The notes beneath the pieces were generated by a model, which saw only the letters and a list, made by a program, of their open reading frames with translations, did no database searches and had not been told where the DNA came from. From Bog-473 sp963766995 (GTDB lineage Bacteria; Actinomycetota; Acidimicrobiia; Acidimicrobiales; RAAP-2), in assembly GCA_963766995.1 (NCBI GenBank), contig CAVYCE010000001.1, positions 186,001-250,000 of the forward strand: a stretch of 64,000 nt of DNA, written 5' to 3'. Positions 23,532-32,887 of the stretch are shown in pieces (the stretch's first letter is position 1; the number at the start of each line of letters is the position of its first letter). A program made the translations under genes and the position numbers.

Positions 23532-24562
23532 ATGACGCGACTGCCCACCCAGCCCATGCTGCGTCACCTGCTCTTGGCCCTGGTCGGCGGTGGACTGCTC
23601 TATGTGCTGTCCATTCGGATCAGTGCTTATAACGACTTCCAGCTGGGCGAGGTGGCCCTCTACGTGGTGGCTCTGGCCGGACTGAGTCTGCTGACTGGCA
23701 CCAATGGGCAGATCTCCCTGGGACACGGTGCTTTCATGGCCGTCGGTGCCTACACCGTGGCCTTGCTGATGACCCACACGCAGTTCAACTTCATTCTCGA
23801 ACTCGTCATCGCCGTGGCCGTGGCAGCGGCCATGGGTGTGCTCATCGGCATTCCCGCCACGCGCTTGAAGGGCCCGTACTTGGCTGGGATGACGCTGCTC
23901 CTCGCCTTGGCCCTCCCACCGATTGCCGACAAGTGGAGCAACACCTTCGGCGGGGATCAGGGACTGACCACCACGGTGCCTACCGCACCGGGCTCAATCT
24001 CGAGTGAGCAGTGGTTGTGCTGGATCCAGATCATCGGCGCTCTCCTCACCTGGTGCTCTTGGCCAACTTGTTGAGCAGTCGCTTCGGCCGTTCACTGCGA
24101 GCCGTTCGAGACAACGAGGTGGCGGCGTCGCTCTCAGGCATCCACGTTGCTCGCACCAAGGTGTTGGCCTTTGCCATCAGCGCCGCCTGCGCCGGACTGG
24201 CCGGTGCCTTCCTCGGCCTGTCCACTGGAGTGGTGAACACTGGCGAGTTCCCCCTGACCCTCTCCATCCAATTGTTGGCCGCCATGGTGCTGGGCGGCAC
24301 CGGCACACTCATGGGCATGTGGTGGGGAGCGGTCCTACTGGTCTACCTCCCTCAGTGGTCAACGTCACTGTCTGGCCGTTTCAACTTGGGCAGCGGCGCC
24401 AGCGCCTACCTGGCGACCATCATTTTCGGCGCGGTCTTGATCGTGGCCATGATGGTCGCCCCCAATGGGATTCAGGGAGGGCTGCGGTGGGCCCGGCACC
24501 GAGCTTCGTCGACTTTCTCCAGAACCCGGCCTCCCGCCCTGGTCGATGGCACTAGTCAATGA
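23532..24562 (+). pseudogene. livM: ABC transporter permease, LivM-like, broken by a single-base frameshift
   Basis: The ATG at 23532 begins a LivM-like permease (GEVALYVVALAGLSLLTGTNGQISLGHGAFMAVGAY). In the first frame it ends after IIGALLTWCSWPTC (stop at 24074). The -1 frame from about 24047-24053 continues properly with LVLLANLLSSRFGRSLRAVR, the EAA-like loop DNEVAASLSGIHVARTK and further helices to 24562. Inserting one base near 24051 would rejoin them (ALLTLVLLANLL). The full protein would be about 343 residues. This is the second broken gene in the same operon. Confidence 0.8.
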
Positions 24563-24585
24563 AATACACAAGAAAAGGAGCAGTT

Positions 24586-25974
24586 ATGAGACAGACGAAA
24601 CACACATCCCTCGCCGGATGGGTGCGAGCCGGCGTTGCGTTGGCACTGGGCATGACGCTGGCCTCAACGGTATTGACCGGCTCAGCCAGCGCCGCCTCGA
24701 CTCCCGGCGTGACCGCCAAGAGCATCTCCATCGGGGCCACCGTGCCACTCACCGGACCGGCTGCCCCTGGCTACGACGAAATCGCTCCCGCCATGGCGGC
24801 GGTGTTCGCCTGGGTCAATGCGCACGGCGGCGTGTACGGCCGGAAGATCAACTACCAGTACCTCGACGACGGCTACAACCCGGCCAACACGGCCACGTTG
24901 ACCCGCAAGCTGGTGCTGCAGGACAACATCTTCGCCGACGTGGGATCGCTGGGAACTCCCACACAGGCCGCTGTGCAGGGTTTCCTGAACTCGCAGAAGG
25001 TGCCGCAACTGTTCATCGAGTCGGGTTGCAACTGCTGGAGTAACCCGAAGTACCCGTTCTCCTTGGGCTGGGAACCCCCGTACACGATTGATGGCAAGGT
25101 CCTCGGCAGCTACGTGAAGACAGCCTTCGCCGGCAAGAAAATCGGCTTCCTCTCGCAGGACGACGAATTCGGCCAAGATGTGGTGAAGGGTCTTCTCATG
25201 GAACTGCCGGCTTCGTCGGTGGTCTCGCAACAGACCTATGACGCCGCCACGCTCGCGGGCCCGCTATCCAACCAGATGGCCGCGCTGAAGGCAGCCGGCG
25301 CACAGGTGGTGATTATGGCCACCATCCCGGCAGCCACGGCACTGGCCATGTTGCCCGCCGCAGCCATCGGCTATGCGCCGCAGTATGTCGTCGACAGTGT
25401 GGGCGCCGACGCACCAACCGTGGGACCGCTCCTCTCTGCTTTCACTCAGAAGGGCGGCGGCACCGCGGCACAGGCCAAGGCGGCCGGTGGACTCCTCAAT
25501 GGCGTTATCACCGACTCGTACTTCGCCCCCGAGGCTCAGGTCAGCAACGCCTGGGTCAAGGTCGAGAAGAAGCTGTTGGCCAAGTACGCCCCGGCTCTGT
25601 ACGCCAAGGCTGGTCTTGACGGCAATACCCAATACGGCTTCGCGCTGGCTTACACCTTCGTGCAGGCTTTGCAGGCCGCCGGCAAGAACCTGACACGACA
25701 AGGATTGGTCAACGCCATCGCTAAGGACGGGAAGCACTTCGTCACTCCCGGCTTCGTGCCGCTGTCGTACTCCAGTTCGGTCCACTACGGCTACGAAGGT
25801 GAGCAGATCTACCAAATGAGTAGCACTGCCCCGCCGGCCGTGACCCCCACTGGAAGCTGGATCGGCGCGGTGCCGATCGGATCGGTGAAGGTAACCAACC
25901 CCAGATCAGGACCGGTCAAGAACTACACCGGCAAGTCGTCGACACCGCCAAAGTCGTTGGTGTCAACCTCGTAG
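24586..25974 (+). CDS. livK: ABC transporter substrate-binding protein, LivK/Peripla_BP_6 type
   Basis: 462 residues from ATG 24586, chosen because AAGGAG sits 5 nt upstream; the ATG at 24559 lacks a ribosome site. A Sec signal (about 8-34) with cleavage after SASA is followed by the receptor fold: SISIGATVPLTGPAAPGYDEI, VNAHGGVYGRKINYQYLDDGYNP, PQLFIESGCNCWS, and GKKIGFLSQDDEFGQD. It captures an amino acid or similar ligand outside the membrane for LivGFHM. The C-terminal tail is basic, with no anchor. Followed by a hairpin terminator. Confidence 0.88.
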   Translation: MRQTKHTSLAGWVRAGVALALGMTLASTVLTGSASAASTPGVTAKSISIGATVPLTGPAAPGYDEIAPAMAAVFAWVNAHGGVYGRKINYQYLDDGYNPANTATLTRKLVLQDNIFADVGSLGTPTQAAVQGFLNSQKVPQLFIESGCNCWSNPKYPFSLGWEPPYTIDGKVLGSYVKTAFAGKKIGFLSQDDEFGQDVVKGLLMELPASSVVSQQTYDAATLAGPLSNQMAALKAAGAQVVIMATIPAATALAMLPAAAIGYAPQYVVDSVGADAPTVGPLLSAFTQKGGGTAAQAKAAGGLLNGVITDSYFAPEAQVSNAWVKVEKKLLAKYAPALYAKAGLDGNTQYGFALAYTFVQALQAAGKNLTRQGLVNAIAKDGKHFVTPGFVPLSYSSSVHYGYEGEQIYQMSSTAPPAVTPTGSWIGAVPIGSVKVTNPRSGPVKNYTGKSSTPPKSLVSTS

Positions 25975-26000
25975 CCACAACCCACATCGGCTGACCTTGG

Positions 26001-26033
26001 CCCGCAACTCGTGGGGGCATTTGCCCCTGCGGG
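26001..26033 (+). terminator. Hairpin after livK
   Basis: Nested inverted repeats: outer CCCGCA (26001-26006) with TGCGGG (26028-26033), inner GGGGC-ATTT-GCCCC (26014-26027). It lies 27 nt past the livK stop. There is no U-run, so it may be a stem that stalls or protects the transcript rather than a classic intrinsic terminator. Confidence 0.5.
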
Positions 26034-26095
26034 TCGCGGGCCTCGGTCTTCCCCGTCACAAACGCACTGGGCTGGCTCGGGCACAATGATGGAGC

Positions 26096-27106
26096 GTGAC
26101 ACTCCCCCTACCTGACCTGCTGCGGTCGCATGCCCATGCCGCCCAGGAACCGGTGGAACTGGCCGTCTTCGGGACGACGGACCCTGATGCGATGTCATCA
26201 ATGATCACCAGCGCAAGCGCCGAAATGGGCTTCGAGGTTTCGGCCGGAGAATTTTTTCACGCATCGTCCGGTTGCGTGGTGGGATTGCAACTCACCGATG
26301 GCCGGATTGTCGTACTCAAGGCCTACCAATCGCAATGGGAAGAGCCCTTCCTGCGCGGCGTGCAGAGTTCACAGCGAACCGCATCTGCCGCGAGCTTTCC
26401 CTGTCCTTCGCCACTGGCCGGTCCGACGTCATTGGGCCACGGGTGGGCCCTGCTCGAGTCGTACCTGCCTGACCCGGGGCGGAGTGCCACCACCGCTCCG
26501 GGTGCCATGAAGGCGTCGAGCGCAGGCCTGGTCTCACTCATCGAATGTCTTCAGCAGGCACCCCAGCTCGGTCTGGATAAGCACCCCTTCCGCATGGAAG
26601 ACGGTGCGCTCTATCCCACACCGCACAGTCCGATCTTCGATTTCGCCGGTACCACCGACGGAGCGGAGTGGATTGATGAATGGGCCAAACGCGCGGCTGG
26701 CATTCGTGATGCCGCCGACCTGCCGCCCCTGCTGGCCCATCTGGACTGGTCGGCCAACAACGTGCGCTGGACCCAGGACAAGGTGAGCGCCGTCTACGAC
26801 TGGGACAGCGTTGCGGTGACATCTGCCGCAGTGGCGGCAGGACAGGCGGCCGCCGTGTGGCGCTCTACTGGCGAATCGGCCGATATCGACGGACCGGAAG
26901 CCCACGAGGTGCATCAATACCTCGATGCCTTCGGCCAGGCCCGCCAGTTGGCATTTTCACCAGCGGAACGCCAGGTGGCCTGCGCCTCCGCACTGTGGCT
27001 CATGGCCTACACGGCGCGCTGTGAGCACGCCTTGGAACTCAAAACTCCGTGGAAACGTTATCGAGCCAGGCGTTGGCTGCAAGACCAAGCACCGATGCTC
27101 CTCTAG
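26096..27106 (+). CDS. Aminoglycoside-phosphotransferase-like small-molecule kinase
   Basis: 336 residues. Protein-kinase-like APH fold with Lys in VVLKAY (about 75), a catalytic loop LAHLDWSANNVRW (H215, D217, N221/N222) and the metal-binding YDWDSV (D235/D237). Such proteins phosphorylate diverse small molecules; resistance is only one possible role and there is no resistance-gene context. A -10-like CACAAT lies 8 nt before the GTG at 26096. The stop (TAG in CTAG) interlocks with that of the convergent small membrane protein. Confidence 0.75.
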   Translation: MTLPLPDLLRSHAHAAQEPVELAVFGTTDPDAMSSMITSASAEMGFEVSAGEFFHASSGCVVGLQLTDGRIVVLKAYQSQWEEPFLRGVQSSQRTASAASFPCPSPLAGPTSLGHGWALLESYLPDPGRSATTAPGAMKASSAGLVSLIECLQQAPQLGLDKHPFRMEDGALYPTPHSPIFDFAGTTDGAEWIDEWAKRAAGIRDAADLPPLLAHLDWSANNVRWTQDKVSAVYDWDSVAVTSAAVAAGQAAAVWRSTGESADIDGPEAHEVHQYLDAFGQARQLAFSPAERQVACASALWLMAYTARCEHALELKTPWKRYRARRWLQDQAPMLL

Positions 27107-27363
27107 TGGGCCAGGATGAGATCGAGCACTGTGCTCAAACCAGCAATGACCAGCGATATTGAGAGCACGAGAGCGGTCACTCGAATGAGCCGAGAGTGCC
27201 TCGGTCCCCATTCCTCGTCGTAGAGATCCTCGTCGAGCCAGTCGGGCTGCACCGGATCACGGCCCTCGAGGGGCTGGGGCTCTCGGGTGGCCAAGTACCC
27301 GAGGACAGGCGCGATGCCGATTGGTTCGTGGGGCTGGGGCGGTACAGGCACGTGACCCTGCAT
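27103..27363 (-). CDS. Small C-tail-anchored membrane protein
   Basis: 86 residues. A Pro-rich acidic cytoplasmic part (VPVPPQPHEPIGIAPVLGYL, DWLDEDLYDEEWGPRH) ends in one hydrophobic helix at about 65-84 (VTALVLSISLVIAGLSTVLDLIL). The ATG at 27363 is chosen because TAGCCT (27372-27377) sits 8 nt upstream, a leaderless start; longer versions would overlap the divergent sulfatase. Family not recognised. Confidence 0.6.
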   Translation of the reverse strand: MQGHVPVPPQPHEPIGIAPVLGYLATREPQPLEGRDPVQPDWLDEDLYDEEWGPRHSRLIRVTALVLSISLVIAGLSTVLDLILAH

Positions 27364-27410
27364 CAGGGTCCAGGCTAGCGCTGGCTCCACCACAATCTGC
27401 TTCGCCCGCC

Positions 27411-27416
27411 TACCCT
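27411..27416 (+). promoter_or_regulatory. Leaderless -10 box TACCCT of the sulfatase gene
   Basis: TACCCT ends 6 nt before the ATG at 27423, and TAGCCT faces the other way at 27372-27377, making a compact divergent leaderless promoter pair. Confidence 0.5.
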
Positions 27417-27422
27417 GTCGCC

Positions 27423-29708
27423 ATGTCTGAACTACCACAGCAGATCGGCCTGACTCCCGCCGAGTCCACCCCGCGTTTCCCCATCGACCCCAAGCCACCG
27501 GCCGGAGCGCCCAACGTGGTTGCCATCGTGCTCGACGACACCGGCTTCGGGCACCTCGGGTGTTTCGGGTCCGACATCGCCACACCGCATATGGACGCCC
27601 TCGCTGCGGGTGGTGCAGCCTTCAATCGCTTCCACGTCACTTCGCTTTGTTCGCCTACCCGGGCCGCATTCTTCACGGGGCGCAACCATCACGCTGTGGG
27701 AATGGGATTCCTGGCCGACATTCCGCTGGCCTTTCCGGGCTACACGGCCCGCCTGCCCAAGAGCGCTGCGGCGCTGCCTCGCCTGCTCCGCAATGCCGGC
27801 TACTCCACCATGGCCGTCGGTAAATGGCACCTGACTCCCCGATGGCAGCGATCGGCCGCTGGTCCGTTCGATACCTGGCCCATTGGAATCGGCTTCGAGC
27901 GTCATTACGGCTTCCTGCAGGGCGACGCCAACCATTGGGCGCCCAATCTGGTCTGCGACAACCACTACGTAGAGGCACCCCGCCGACCAGAGGAGGGGTA
28001 CCACCTCAGCGAAGATCTGGCCGACCAGGCCATCCGGATGATGCAGGACCAACGCCAAGCCGCACCGGGCAAGCCCTTCTTCTTGTATTTCGCTCTCGGC
28101 GCCATGCATTCACCGCACCACGTGGCCCCCGAATGGGTTGAGCCATACAAAGGTCAATTCGACGGAGGCTGGGACAACTGGCGCAAAAGTGTCTTCGCCC
28201 GTCAGACCGAACTCGGCATGGTGCCAGAGGACACCGTGCTCACGCCGCGTCCGGAGTGGGTCACTGGTTGGGACGATCTCTCCGCCGATGAGCGGCGCAT
28301 GCACGCCCGCCAACAAGAGGTCTTCGCCGGCTTCCTTACTCATACCGATGCGCAGATCGGACGCGTGCTGCAGTCATTGGAGGAATCCGGTCAGCTCGAG
28401 AACACGCTCGTTCTCCTTTTCTCCGACAATGGCGCCAGCGCCGAAGGTGGCAAGGACGGCAGCGTCAATGAGCATCGCTTCACCGCCCACCTGCGCGAAT
28501 CGGTGGAGGACAACCTGGCTGCTCTCGACGACTGGGGCGGATTCAGCACCTACAACCATTATTCGTGGGCCTGGGCCTGGGCGGGAAACACACCCCACCG
28601 CCTCTGGAAGCGCTACACCTGGCTGGGAGGCACCCGCACGCCCCTGATTGTGCACTGGCCCGGGCGCGTCGTTCAGCCTGGCGCGGTTCGACAGCAATTC
28701 GCCCATGTGGTGGATCTCATGCCCACCATCCTCGAGGCGATCGGGATTGATGCGCCCACCGAAGTCGACGGCGTGGAACAACAGCAGATGAATGGGACCA
28801 GTCTGCTCTCCGCTCTTGAGGACCCCTCCTCGGCAGAAGTGCATCGCACGCAGTACTTCGAGATGCTGGGTTCACGATCAATCTTCCATGACGGGTGGAA
28901 GGCCACTACCAATCACATCAGCGCTGGCGTGCTCGATGAAGAGGAACTGGCCATCGGTAGCCGCGACTTCGCCGACGACAAATGGGAACTCTTCGATCTG
29001 AGTCGAGACTTCTCCGAGTCAACGGATCTCTCCGGAGCCGAACCTGCTCGCCTGCGGGAGCTCACTGATCTGTGGATGACAGAAGCCGACCGTAATCAGG
29101 TGCTTCCCATCTCCGACAGCATGCTCGACCGCTTCGGAGGCTTCATTCCCCAGACCTGGCCCTCCGGGGGATCACTCACCCTTCGGCCTGGCGGCGGTCC
29201 CGTCCACGACGAGTCCATGCCGGCGCTGTGGGGCGGATTCCGGCTCACCGCCGAAGTCGACGCCATCGGTGCCGACACTGATGGTGTCATCTGTGCGCTT
29301 GGCGACTGGTTCGGCGGCTACGCCCTGTTCATCAATCAGGGCAAGACCTGCTTCACGTTTGCTCGATCAGCTGACATTATCGACCTGCGTGATGCCAACA
29401 CATTGGCTGCGGGAACGAGGACCATTGAGGTGGCCTACGCCCTCGGGAGTCACGGCGTCCCCGGGCGCATGGTCCTGCTGGTGGATGGCGTCATCGCCGA
29501 TGAAGTAGAGGTACAGGGCATCCTCCCCATCGCGCTGCAACACGGTGGGGCCGGTTTCCGCGTGGCCTGGGACAGCGGATTTCCCGTTTCACCCGACTAC
29601 ACACCACCGGCGCCATTCAACGGCGTGGTGCACCACGTGACTATAAACACTCCTGGCGTCATGCCTAGCGCCGCCGACGAGATCCGCGCCGCGCTCCACA
29701 GTGATTAG
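27423..29708 (+). CDS. Arylsulfatase (type I sulfatase)
   Basis: 761 residues from ATG 27423. Metal-binding VLDDTGFGHLGCFG (D38/D39), then CSPTR at 76-80, where Cys76 would be converted to formylglycine, followed by FFTGRNHH, the second sulfatase block MAVGKWHLTP, and FSDNGASAEGG. The length matches the large actinobacterial arylsulfatase group with a C-terminal beta domain (about 540-760). No signal peptide is visible, so it may act in the cytoplasm. It hydrolyses organic sulfate esters. A separate formylglycine-generating enzyme would be needed and is not encoded here. Confidence 0.9.
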   Translation: MSELPQQIGLTPAESTPRFPIDPKPPAGAPNVVAIVLDDTGFGHLGCFGSDIATPHMDALAAGGAAFNRFHVTSLCSPTRAAFFTGRNHHAVGMGFLADIPLAFPGYTARLPKSAAALPRLLRNAGYSTMAVGKWHLTPRWQRSAAGPFDTWPIGIGFERHYGFLQGDANHWAPNLVCDNHYVEAPRRPEEGYHLSEDLADQAIRMMQDQRQAAPGKPFFLYFALGAMHSPHHVAPEWVEPYKGQFDGGWDNWRKSVFARQTELGMVPEDTVLTPRPEWVTGWDDLSADERRMHARQQEVFAGFLTHTDAQIGRVLQSLEESGQLENTLVLLFSDNGASAEGGKDGSVNEHRFTAHLRESVEDNLAALDDWGGFSTYNHYSWAWAWAGNTPHRLWKRYTWLGGTRTPLIVHWPGRVVQPGAVRQQFAHVVDLMPTILEAIGIDAPTEVDGVEQQQMNGTSLLSALEDPSSAEVHRTQYFEMLGSRSIFHDGWKATTNHISAGVLDEEELAIGSRDFADDKWELFDLSRDFSESTDLSGAEPARLRELTDLWMTEADRNQVLPISDSMLDRFGGFIPQTWPSGGSLTLRPGGGPVHDESMPALWGGFRLTAEVDAIGADTDGVICALGDWFGGYALFINQGKTCFTFARSADIIDLRDANTLAAGTRTIEVAYALGSHGVPGRMVLLVDGVIADEVEVQGILPIALQHGGAGFRVAWDSGFPVSPDYTPPAPFNGVVHHVTINTPGVMPSAADEIRAALHSD

Positions 29709-29724
29709 TCGAAGCAGCGACTAA
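29705..29724. terminator. Bidirectional hairpin containing both stop codons
   Basis: TTAGTCG (29705-29711) and CGACTAA (29718-29724) form a perfect 7-bp stem with a 6-nt loop. The sulfatase TAG and the TAG of the convergent DinB gene both lie in the stem, so one element serves both ends. Confidence 0.5.
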
Positions 29725-30206
29725 CTCACACCCGAAGCTGCCTCCATGGCATGGCTGAGATGACCCAGAGCGTGCTGCGCCGAAACAGCGGCCAATTGCG
29801 CCGCGGGCAATGACCGGCCGTCAGCTGGGCCGAACGGAGCGAGCTGATCGAGCTGCTCGTCTGTCAGTCCACGCAGCAAGGCCTCAGTAGTGGCTGCATT
29901 CGACTCCAGTAAAGCCACCGTGTCGGGTATCCCGACATCGGCGTTGTCCGCCGCGTGCTCGACATTGACCTGGTCGATCTCGTCGCGAGTTGTGGTGACG
30001 GCGTCGCCGCGGATCATCGTCTCCAACCACCCCCGGCCATTGGCGTAGGAGACGGCGATGTGATGGATGACGACGCCAACGGGCCACCCTTCTCCCGGCA
30101 CCATGGTTCTCCACTGCGCATCGGTACACGAGCGGGCGAAGCGGACGACGTCCGCATTGGCTGCCGCGAACTCATCGGCCAAGGCCACTGCTCGTTCACT
30201 GGTCAT
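29721..30206 (-). CDS. DinB-like four-helix protein
   Basis: 161 residues. The pattern of an early histidine pair (VGVVIHHIAVSYANGRGW) and late histidines (SAQHALGHLSHAMEAA) is that of the DinB/maleylpyruvate-isomerase N-terminal fold, where three His bind a divalent metal. It may act as a thiol-dependent transferase or isomerase. ATG 30206 overlaps the stop of panE-like (ATGA), so it is translated with that gene; an upstream extension to 30422 is a reading of panE antiframes and is rejected. Confidence 0.72.
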   Translation of the reverse strand: MTSERAVALADEFAAANADVVRFARSCTDAQWRTMVPGEGWPVGVVIHHIAVSYANGRGWLETMIRGDAVTTTRDEIDQVNVEHAADNADVGIPDTVALLESNAATTEALLRGLTDEQLDQLAPFGPADGRSLPAAQLAAVSAQHALGHLSHAMEAASGVS

Positions 30207-31171
30207 AGTCCAGCTGCCATTTCGCTCAATGTCTCCACGCTGTACACACCAGGTCCAGTGCCATCGGCCGCGGCCCTCAACGCCAAGCGCTGCAACAGTG
30301 AATTCACTGGAGTCGGCACTCCGTACAGGGCGCCGAGCAGCACCACCTCGCCGTTGAGGAACTCGGCTTCGATGGATCCGGTGCCACGGGCCAGGCTCTG
30401 CCAGCTCGACCCGCCGCTCCACTCCCCCGACGAGGTATTGCGCAGCTGAATGTGATCGGCGCGCCGCTCATGATCTTCCTCACTACTGGCGACGTCGATA
30501 CCAGCCGCAGCCATGGCGGCAAGGCCTTCTTGTTGCGCCGCCTTGGCCAGGGGACTGAAGCGACCCTCTGGGCCACAAAGCGCCTCGACGGCGTTAGCCA
30601 GATTCATGATGAGCTTCCGGTACTTCCAGCGCATGATGTCAGGCAGCGCCTGTGACTGGAAGGTGGTGGTATCGAGCACGGCAGAGATGGCGCGACCCTG
30701 ATCATCGATTCCCGAGGGAAAGCGTCCGAGGTCAAGCAATCCACTCACCGGCGCCGAGTGAGCCTGGATCACGCCCGGCTGCAGGTGAGTGGCCGGGCAC
30801 ATGACACACATGGCGTACGTGTTGGGAAAGCGGCGCACCACCCGGCGCTCGTTCTCCACCCCGTTCTGCATACACACCACTGGAGTATCCGGATGGGCCA
30901 CCAACGCCAATTGTGAAAGGGCGAATTCGGTGTTCTGTCCCTTCACCCCCAGCAACACCACGGTGTCATCGGTCCAGGTGAATTGGCCCGGCTCGGTGAT
31001 CACAGAAATGGAAAGGGTCACCGTATCTTCGGGCGCCTCGAGGACCAACCCCTTGGTCAACGCGTCGGCATGGGCACCGCGGGCGACCAGGGTGACGTCC
31101 TCTCCCTGTTGGAACAAGCGGGCACCCACCAGTCCCCCGATGGCGCCCGCCCCCACGACCAGGAATCGCAT
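30203..31171 (-). CDS. Ketopantoate reductase family protein (PanE/ApbA)
   Basis: 322 residues from ATG 31171. N-terminal Rossmann motif MRFLVVGAGAIGGLVGARL, NADP-site VARGAHADAL, then VCMQNGVENE and the C-terminal helical domain with YRKLIMNLANAVEAL, where the Lys is catalytic in PanE. Canonical members reduce 2-dehydropantoate in pantothenate biosynthesis. Many actinobacterial paralogues act on other 2-keto acids, and no panB/panC is nearby. CAAAGT lies 6 nt upstream of the start. Confidence 0.8.
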   Translation of the reverse strand: MRFLVVGAGAIGGLVGARLFQQGEDVTLVARGAHADALTKGLVLEAPEDTVTLSISVITEPGQFTWTDDTVVLLGVKGQNTEFALSQLALVAHPDTPVVCMQNGVENERRVVRRFPNTYAMCVMCPATHLQPGVIQAHSAPVSGLLDLGRFPSGIDDQGRAISAVLDTTTFQSQALPDIMRWKYRKLIMNLANAVEALCGPEGRFSPLAKAAQQEGLAAMAAAGIDVASSEEDHERRADHIQLRNTSSGEWSGGSSWQSLARGTGSIEAEFLNGEVVLLGALYGVPTPVNSLLQRLALRAAADGTGPGVYSVETLSEMAAGL

Positions 31172-31234
31172 GTGAGCACTTTGCCACTTCAAAGGAATGG
31201 CCTGCCGACAGGGTCATCGTGCCAAGCTGGGCGG

Positions 31235-32162
31235 GTGACCGCAATCAATACTCTGGACAAAGCCGCCGCTGTGGGCGAATCAGTGATTGGAGCCCCACTG
31301 CGCCTGGTCAGCGATCTTGCCGCGCCGGCTCGGAGCGACCTGGCCAAGAACCTACGGCGAGCCATCGGCATCACCGAGGAGCCTGCTCCCATGGCGATGG
31401 ACCCGGGTTCTTCCTATCTGTCACCCGACGGGGTGGCTCGACTGGTGCACTCGGACCTTCCCACCATGCTGATCGGTGGCATCGAGCGCGCTGCTGTTGC
31501 AGACACTGCACCCACTGGCCATGGCCGGAGTGGCCGAACACTCCAATTACCAGAAAGACCCGCTGGGCCGGCTGCGACGGACCGCTGAGTTCGTCGGCAC
31601 CACCACCTTCGGCACCACCAGGGAGGCTGAGGCGGCCATCGCCCAGGTCCTGCGCGTGCATCGGCGGGTGAAGGGCATCGCACCAGACGGGCGCGCCTAT
31701 TCGGCCGCCGATCCCGACCTTGTCACCTTCATCCACGTGGCCGAGGTCTCCAGCTTCCTCGAATCGGCCCGCCGCTTCGGCCCGCGAACGCTCACCCCTG
31801 AACAGTGCGACCAGTACTTTGCCGAGGTAGCCCCGGTGGCCTTGGCCCTCGGGGCCGATTGGGTACCGAATTCGACCGATGAGGTGGAGAGCTACTTCCT
31901 CCGGGTCCGGCCCGACCTCTACGCCGGACCACAGGCCCGCCAAGCCCGCGACTGGTTGCGCCAACGCGTGGCCAAGCGCCCGGAAGAGCGAGCCGTCTAT
32001 ACCTTGTTGTTGTCCGCCGCCATCAGTGTCCTCCCACAATGGGCTCGCCGCGAACTCGGACTCTCCGCCCCCATGTCCATGGACCTCTTGCTCGACACCG
32101 CGACCGTCATCCCGATGACCCGAGTCTTGGCCGCAGGTCTGCGCTGGGTGGTAGCGCCCTAA
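31235..32162 (+). pseudogene. MpaB-like oxygenase (DUF2236), frameshifted
   Basis: GTG 31235 opens INTLDKAAAVGES and continues to YLSPDGVARLVHSDLPTMLIGGI; the frame then drifts. The +1 frame from about 31485 continues ALLLQTLHPLAMAGVAEHSNYQKDPLGRLRRT to 32162. The intact paralogue at 47988-48869 reads MPRTALLLAGRALLLQTMHP across the same place, so one extra base near 31484 is the simplest explanation. The family shares a fold with latex-clearing protein and MpaB and probably binds haem through conserved histidines (HP and EHS here). Substrate unknown. Confidence 0.75.
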
Positions 32163-32887
32163 GTGGCGATGGATAGGCCGCCGTCGATAGCGACGATCTG
32201 ACCGGTCACATAGGCGGCGCGGGCCAGCGCGAGGACGACCTCAGCCACATCCTCGGGTTGGCCGGACCGCTTAAGCGGCGTCACCTGCTGCACCACTTCG
32301 CGCACAAAATCCCAGTCCTCCGTCCACGGAGTGTCGATCAAGCCGGGAGCAACTGCATTAACCCTGACATCGGGACCAACCACCTTGGCCAGCAGCACCG
32401 TCATGTGATTAAGCGCCGCCTTGCTGGCCGCATACGGGATGGATGAGCCGGTGGGGCGAATACCGGCCACGGATGCCACGTTGACCACGGAACCCTTGGC
32501 CTCTCTCAGCGCGGGCAGCGCAGCCAAGGTCATCGACCAGGTCCCAAAGACGTTGACCTCGAAGATCTTCCGCCACACGTCGAGGGTGGCGGATTCCAAG
32601 TCCTGGTGAGGGATGACGACCGTGGTGCCTGCGTTGTTGACCAGCGTGTCCAGGCGACCGAAACGCTCGAGCGCGGTGTCCACCAGTCGTTGCGCCGCGG
32701 CAGGATCGGTGATGTCTCCCTGCACGTAACAGGCCGATGGCAGCGAGGCGGCCACCGACTCCCCTTCAGCCACCGATTTCGACGAATTGATGACGACGCT
32801 GTAGCCCACATCGGAAAATGACTTGGCCACCGCGGCGCCGATGCCACTGCTGCTCCCAGTGACGACGACGACCTGACCTTCACTCAT
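32159..32887 (-). CDS. Short-chain dehydrogenase/reductase
   Basis: 242 residues. TGSSSGIG nucleotide loop, NNAG at about 80-84, catalytic Ser/Tyr/Lys in VASVAGIRPTGSSIPYAASKAA, and VNAVAPGLIDTPW. A classical FabG-like SDR acting on a hydroxyl/keto substrate with NAD(P). ATG 32887 overlaps the aldose-epimerase stop (ATGA), hence coupled. Its end interlocks with the MpaB stop (CTAA). Confidence 0.85.
   Translation of the reverse strand: MSEGQVVVVTGSSSGIGAAVAKSFSDVGYSVVINSSKSVAEGESVAASLPSACYVQGDITDPAAAQRLVDTALERFGRLDTLVNNAGTTVVIPHQDLESATLDVWRKIFEVNVFGTWSMTLAALPALREAKGSVVNVASVAGIRPTGSSIPYAASKAALNHMTVLLAKVVGPDVRVNAVAPGLIDTPWTEDWDFVREVVQQVTPLKRSGQPEDVAEVVLALARAAYVTGQIVAIDGGLSIAT

Noticed and set aside
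22427..23557. A 376-codon open frame on the minus strand opposite livH
   Set aside because: It is rich in His, Gln, Asp and Glu with no recognisable fold and lies antisense to a clear permease; it is a codon-usage shadow.
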